Source: Pseudo-nitzschia pungens
Taxonomy: Eukaryota > Bacillariophyta > Bacillariophyceae > Bacillariales > Bacillariaceae
Assembly: GCA_037355855.1 (NCBI GenBank)
Contig: CM074760.1
Location: 5,944,501-6,008,500 of the forward strand
DNA length: 64,000 nucleotides
Direction: 5' to 3'
A program made the position numbers and the translations under genes. This document shows, one piece after another, positions 59,667-64,000 of the stretch. Below the pieces are notes generated by a model. The model was not told the DNA's origin. It searched no databases and saw only the letters and a list, made by a program, of their open reading frames with translations. Each line of letters begins with the position of its first letter. Within the stretch, counting starts at the first letter, position 1.

Positions 59667-60438
59667 TTTGTCCCGTCGCGGTTGCTGTCGATATCTTTCT
59701 CTGTGATAGTCGGTCCTCCAAACTTCCGTCGAAAGATACCGAGTTGTAGTATTCCGATCGTCTGTGTGCAGGACGCGAGAAAACAGATATGGTGGTAGCG
59801 ATCGCTTGACTAGTTCCCGTGAGACAGTGTTGCCTCTGCCAGTAGGATTGTGGTTTCGCGTCGGACACGAGCAAGATTCTTCTGATCTAGAAGACCTTCT
59901 TTGTCCTCGTAAATGGATTCTGTTGTTGTCGGTAAGGTTTACTGTACCGATTAGGGTATTGGTTTCTCTTGTGATGCATGGTGAACGATGAAAGAACACA
60001 CATCATCGATTTTGCGTCATCGCGGTCTCTCGTTGTACGCCTGTGCCGTAACAGCGCGTACGTACGGTACATTACGGTTATTCCATCCAAAGAAGCTACC
60101 TACCTTTTACCGTGTAGGTTGTAGGTATAGGTATCGATATGAAACGTATGTTGATAGGACCACACAATGTGTGGGAAAAAACTCCCAACAAAAAAAATGT
60201 CCGACTTGAAATTATTTCTCTCAATCAAAATCAAACGGGAAACGAAGTCTCATGTGAAGTAAGGTTACCGGCAAGGTTACAAACTCGCACTAGTTTTGTA
60301 CTTCCGTCGAAACCCAAATGACAAAGCCACTTTCATTCCGGTCTAGGACAAAGATGCCACGATAGAATTCTAGGAAGCAAAACCAAAGAATAAGAATAAG
60401 AATAAGAAGGACGCAACAGCAACTACAAATCAATAACC
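59667..60438. other. Intergenic between divergent genes
   Basis: Promoters of the carotenoid oxygenase and YOS1-like genes. GTAC words lie at 60055-60080. No gene; the open frames continuing upstream of the oxygenase ATG have no family similarity. Confidence 0.55.
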
Positions 60439-60810
60439 ATGGGGATCTCGTTATACAATTTGTTCAAGGTACGGAATTCTACATCGTAGTGGTTCGCATA
60501 TGTTTCCGACAACGGTCACGAGCAACCGTTTCGTTCCTTGGACCGATATGTTCTCACCAGTTTTCTCTCCCCCGACGCCCTTTTTCGACCAAAGGTTGGG
60601 CTTTTGCTCGCAAATTCGATCATGATTCTAAACCGAGAACGATTTCTAGCCAAATACGGTCTCGATGACATAACCAATTCGGATCAATCATCAAATCCCT
60701 TGAAAACGCAAGTGATAGGCTTATTGCACGCTATTCGGTACCTGAAACCCGTTGTAATCATTGCGAACCTGATCACGATTATTTTTGAATTGATTCTCGG
60801 TGGAAGTTGA
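60439..60810 (+). CDS. YOS1/IER3IP1-like ER-Golgi protein
   Basis: Exon 1 60439-60468 (MGISLYNLFK) and exon 2 60595-60810, 81 residues in all; human IER3IP1 has 82. Two hydrophobic segments flank a short loop: VGLLLANSIMILNRERFLAKYG and YLKPVVIIANLITIIFELIL, with SNPLKTQVIGLLHAIR between them, as in Yos1p. Yos1 is a subunit of the Yip1-Yif1 complex required for COPII transport between ER and Golgi. The tiny first exon is supported by the family N-terminus (MxxxLYxLxx) and the GT donor right after AAG. The upstream in-frame residues from 60538 lie in the intron. Confidence 0.88.
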
Positions 60811-61190
60811 GGCATTTGGCAGATGAAAAATCGTCGATTCACACGATTCTGGTCACCAATCGTTTGCGCAAGCCTTGCAGGGAAAGAATGCAACAAACGG
60901 AATATTTTTTAGATAAAACAATGCGACAATCAAGCCAACCGAGGACATCATGTTTCATTGATGAGTAGTATTATGGTGCCATTTCTACCAGATCAAGACA
61001 TTGATACTGTTTTCATCGAAATGGCGTCCTCTTTTTCATGCACACTCAACAACATGCGAAAACTTATGTTAATTGGATTCAGATACGGTGCAAACTATAA
61101 TAGAACGAAAAAGTACGCTGAAACATTGCATTGGCAAATAACTTTCTCTGTCTAGTAATTTGAGATAGCTCAACAATACAATGGCGATGA
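60811..61190. other. Intergenic between convergent genes
   Basis: 380 nt, AT-rich, 3' regions of the YOS1-like gene and the aldo-keto reductase gene. Nothing else seen. Confidence 0.5.
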
Positions 61191-62548
61191 TCAATTCCAG
61201 GCCAACATGGACCTGTCCGACCAATATTCTTCGCTATCCATGCGGGTTTTTTCCATGATTTCCGCCAGGAGATCCGAATCCTCTCGCAACCGCTTCCGCA
61301 ATAGCTTCCGCTCCCAGATTCGACTCCAGCTGCTCGGGCGTCACGGCTCCCGAGAGCACGCGTGGCTCGAACGGCTGGGCCAGAATGCAGGCCAGAGCCA
61401 ATTGATCGGGACCGCAGGAGAGTTTCTCGGAATACTCGAGCACGACGGGGTGCCGCAAGGCCCGGCCGTTTGCCATGCCTTCCTTGACGACTGATATCCA
61501 TTCCGGCCTCGTGCGCTTGCAAGAGGCACGGAGCCGGGCGTTGCTCGAGAACGTTGAAGGTGCATTGCACCGAATCGAAGAGTTTCGCGCCGTCGACCCG
61601 GATGGCCATGGCTTGCCGAATGACTTCGTCCTGCTTCGGAGACGACACCGACAAGCCTATGGCGATTCCGTTTTCCGTTTTGGCCTTGTGCAGGGCTTTG
61701 TGAACGTCCTCGTTTTCCAAAACCCCGGATTCGAAGGTTGCCGAGTGTATCTGATACAAATTCATGTACTCCCCGAGGATGCCCATCGATTCGTCGAACT
61801 GCTTCAAAAAATTCTGCGAGTCGAGTGTGACGATGAAAACAAACAAACAAACAAACAAACAAACAAAAATTAGCGACATCGATGGTGCGTCGGACACGAC
61901 AGAAACGACACAGTCCAGAATTGCGAGGGCACCACGCATTGATGCGCTGGGAAACTCGTCGTGGAGAGACAACGGAACTGCAACGCGACCTACCTCTACC
62001 GAATGATCTTTGACTTCGTGGGGTTTTCCGGCTTCGAGCTGCACCTTCCAATCGGCAACATACGCTGCGTGGATTGGATCAAAAAAGAACGAAATACAGA
62101 AATGAGGCGAATCCAAACGGCATTTCAATTTCGATGCACTGGCAGCGTTCCGAAAGCATTCCGGCCGAGCCAAAAATTTCGATTCCAACGGAACACGTCG
62201 GGCACACCTCTACAACTTGTGTGTGCACTCACAATACCCCCATTTGCTGCTGACATAGACATCTCCGGGTTGGATATTTTCTTTGCGGAGATAGTCTCCC
62301 ACAAATTTTTCGCTCAAACCGTAGGATCGCGCACAGTCGACCCACGGTTTGCTGCTGCCACTGCTGCCACTGCCGCTCTCCTTGAAGAGACAATCCAGGA
62401 CTCGATTGGCTTGGTTCTGCATGTCCTCGATGGATCGCGAATCGGACGCACCAAACACCGCATCTCGGTCCAGATTGATGTATCCGGGTCTGCCCAGCGC
62501 GGCCATTCCGAGTCCCAATCGGGGAAGTGGCTTGATCAAGCTCTTCAT
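61191..62548 (-). CDS. Aldo-keto reductase (L-galactose dehydrogenase-like), frame-disrupted
   Basis: Exons 62548-62233, 62064-61994 and 61813-61191. The (beta/alpha)8 NAD(P)H reductase tetrad is visible: Asp71 and Tyr76 in VDCARSYG, Lys102 in SSKWGY, His126 in EVKDHS. The start MKSLIKPLPRLGLGMAALGR fits AKR barrels. The later parts LGEYMNLYQIHSAT and PFEPRVLSGAVTPEQLESNL support a D-threo-aldose/L-galactose dehydrogenase-type AKR, possibly in ascorbate synthesis. Exon 3 needs two single-base removals: an extra A in GAT ATC (A) GTC at about 61492 and one base near 61284 after AIAEAV. With both, the frame closes exactly at TGA (61191), ending SMLAWN, 335 residues, a normal AKR length. Intron 2 contains (AAAC)n. 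Confidence 0.8.
61837..61867. repeat. (AAAC)n in aldo-keto reductase intron 2
   Basis: About seven AAAC units within the intron 61814-61993. Confidence 0.85.
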
Positions 62549-64000
62549 GGCTATCCGAACGAACGGTATCGGCGGCGAACGGACGGGGGTTCTCGCTGTG
62601 TGTGTGTGTGTGTGTGTTGGTTTGTTTGTTGGCTGCACTATCGTCGGGCCGAAGAGGAATTGGTTTCGGTCGAGTATTCCGGTGTGTTGTTTTGCTGTTG
62701 CTTTTGCTTTCGGGTTTTGCGTTTGAAAGTGACAAGCTACTGCTTCGCGCTGTTGGTTCGGAATCGAGTAAGGACTAACTTACTGTAAGGTTAGTTTGAG
62801 ACTTGGTCGGCAATGGCGTCGAGTTCGACATTCAAAACATCAATCAGACAAAACATCGCTGTCGATATCCGTGCGTTCTCGTTCCTCATTTCTCAAACAA
62901 TCAATCATCGAGAATCATCGCTTTTGGCATGCGTCCGAAAAGATCGTGTTGCAACTCAGATTTTTTGGACATGCGTACGTGCGTACGGTACAACTAGTAC
63001 CTACCGCACGGTAAAGCGAAGACACTCTGACCGATCAGCAGCTAGAACAGTACTACTAAGAATGAATCACCATCACCAACTGTGCTAGAACTGATGATAG
63101 AACTTTTGCTAGAGCTGTGCGCTAGAATTGCATTAGAACTAGTGCTAGAACTGCTGATGCCGGAACAGATGCTCCTGAAACTGTTAATGATGCTAGTACT
63201 AGTAGTAATACTACTACTAAACCCCTCTTCTAGACCTGAAACTGGAACGGATTCAGGAAACTGCTGCTACGTTTGTGCTAGCTTCTTTGCTTATGATACC
63301 AGTGATAGTGCATGCATATGTGATGCTTGAAATGTTGCTAAAAATGTTGTTGGTTATTACTGTAGGGATTATTGTGATTCATTGTTGTTTGAACCGATGG
63401 TACTAGTAGTAGAATTGATGATAGAATCGTTGATAGAATTGATTATACTAGTTGAACAGCAGGAACATTGAGCTGATGCCAGAGCTGATGCTGAAACTGA
63501 TGCTGAAACTGATGCTGGAGGTGTGGCTAGAAAGTTATTTGCTACAATTGATGCTTTATTTGGTGTTGCATTGAATGAATTTTGTCTTTACTGCAGTATT
63601 CAACAAAAGCTACTAATAATGTTATTACTACTTCAACTGATGTGTACCAACTGATAAGGTTAAGGGTTACGGGTAACGAATCGGCAAAGAGACAAATCGC
63701 AAGTACGTACGATACGTACTCTTTATACCTGGTACAAGAACCCGAAGAAATCACTTCCACGCTGCTATGTGCACGTGTACGGTGTAACTTAGCGTCTAGC
63801 GTGTGCGGCATGTACCGTAACTTGCGGTACCAGGTAAGTTTACGGTAGATATGACACGATGCATCTCGATCGCTGTTCGCATCAGAGGTGAAAGAAAACA
63901 GAAAAACGTAAGCGACATGCCAACAAGGATTCTCGCATCTACGATAATACTTCGTACGAACCATGCAACTGTCACAGGAAAGTTTTTCGTTTCTTCCTTT
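62549..64000. other. Intergenic with minisatellites to window end
   Basis: No gene recognised. A TG dinucleotide run (62599-62616) lies just upstream of the aldo-keto reductase start. Degenerate repeats are at 63077-63535 and GTAC words at 62980-63010, 63705-63720 and 63770-63840. Confidence 0.55.
63077..63535. repeat. Degenerate minisatellite (GCTAGAACTGAT / GAAACTGATGCT)
   Basis: Roughly 12-nt units: GCTAGAACT/GATAGAACT in the left part, an ACTAGTAGT cluster in the middle, and four GAAACTGATGCT-like units at about 63473-63524. Confidence 0.75.

Overview
The window looks like nuclear DNA of a diatom, probably pennate. It encodes a fucoxanthin-chlorophyll a/c protein and other plastid proteins whose presequences carry the stramenopile signal-peptide junction (a short hydrophobic stretch, then AFxP or a similar motif). 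Genes are compact, on both strands, with short GT-AG introns of about 90-270 nt. I recognise no tRNA or rRNA gene and no CRISPR array.

Left arm (1-42.6 kb), host genes in order: a two-PH-domain protein; an MFS/SLC17-PHT4-like anion transporter; a nine-exon ISWI chromatin remodeller; a type II membrane sulfotransferase; a SPRY protein; a plastid sigma-70 factor arranged head-to-head with a phage-type organellar RNA polymerase; dynein light chain LC8; a circularly permuted YqeH/NOA1-type GTPase with a broken reading frame; a small PsbM-like photosystem protein; an LHCR-type antenna protein; a CMTR1-like cap methyltransferase; a thylakoid-lumen pentapeptide-repeat protein; a CWC25-like splicing factor; and a DEX1-like FG-GAP membrane protein. 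Several of these serve organelle gene expression or photosynthesis.

Centre (42,818-54,967): one 12.15-kb nested transposon. The outer element is a PAT/Ngaro-like tyrosine-recombinase retrotransposon with split direct repeats in the order A1-ORFs-B1-A2-B2 and a CCCAA core at each junction. Its gag-like ORF and its RT/RNase H frame share one reading frame and are separated by two TGA codons, the first in the readthrough-prone context TGA CTA G. A third frame encodes a PHD-like zinc finger joined to a tyrosine recombinase. That third frame is split by a 3,067-bp gag-only LTR retrotransposon (340-bp LTRs with one mismatch, target duplication AGATG). Removing the insertion in silico rejoins the third frame.

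Right arm (55.4-64 kb): a QTRT2-like queuine tRNA-ribosyltransferase subunit, a carotenoid oxygenase, a YOS1/IER3IP1-like secretory protein and an aldo-keto reductase. Many host genes downstream of 26 kb need single-base frame corrections, mostly one extra base. This suggests residual assembly error but could also mean decay or recoding. Intergenic stretches are rich in GTAC/GGTAAG words and in imperfect ACT/AGT arrays.
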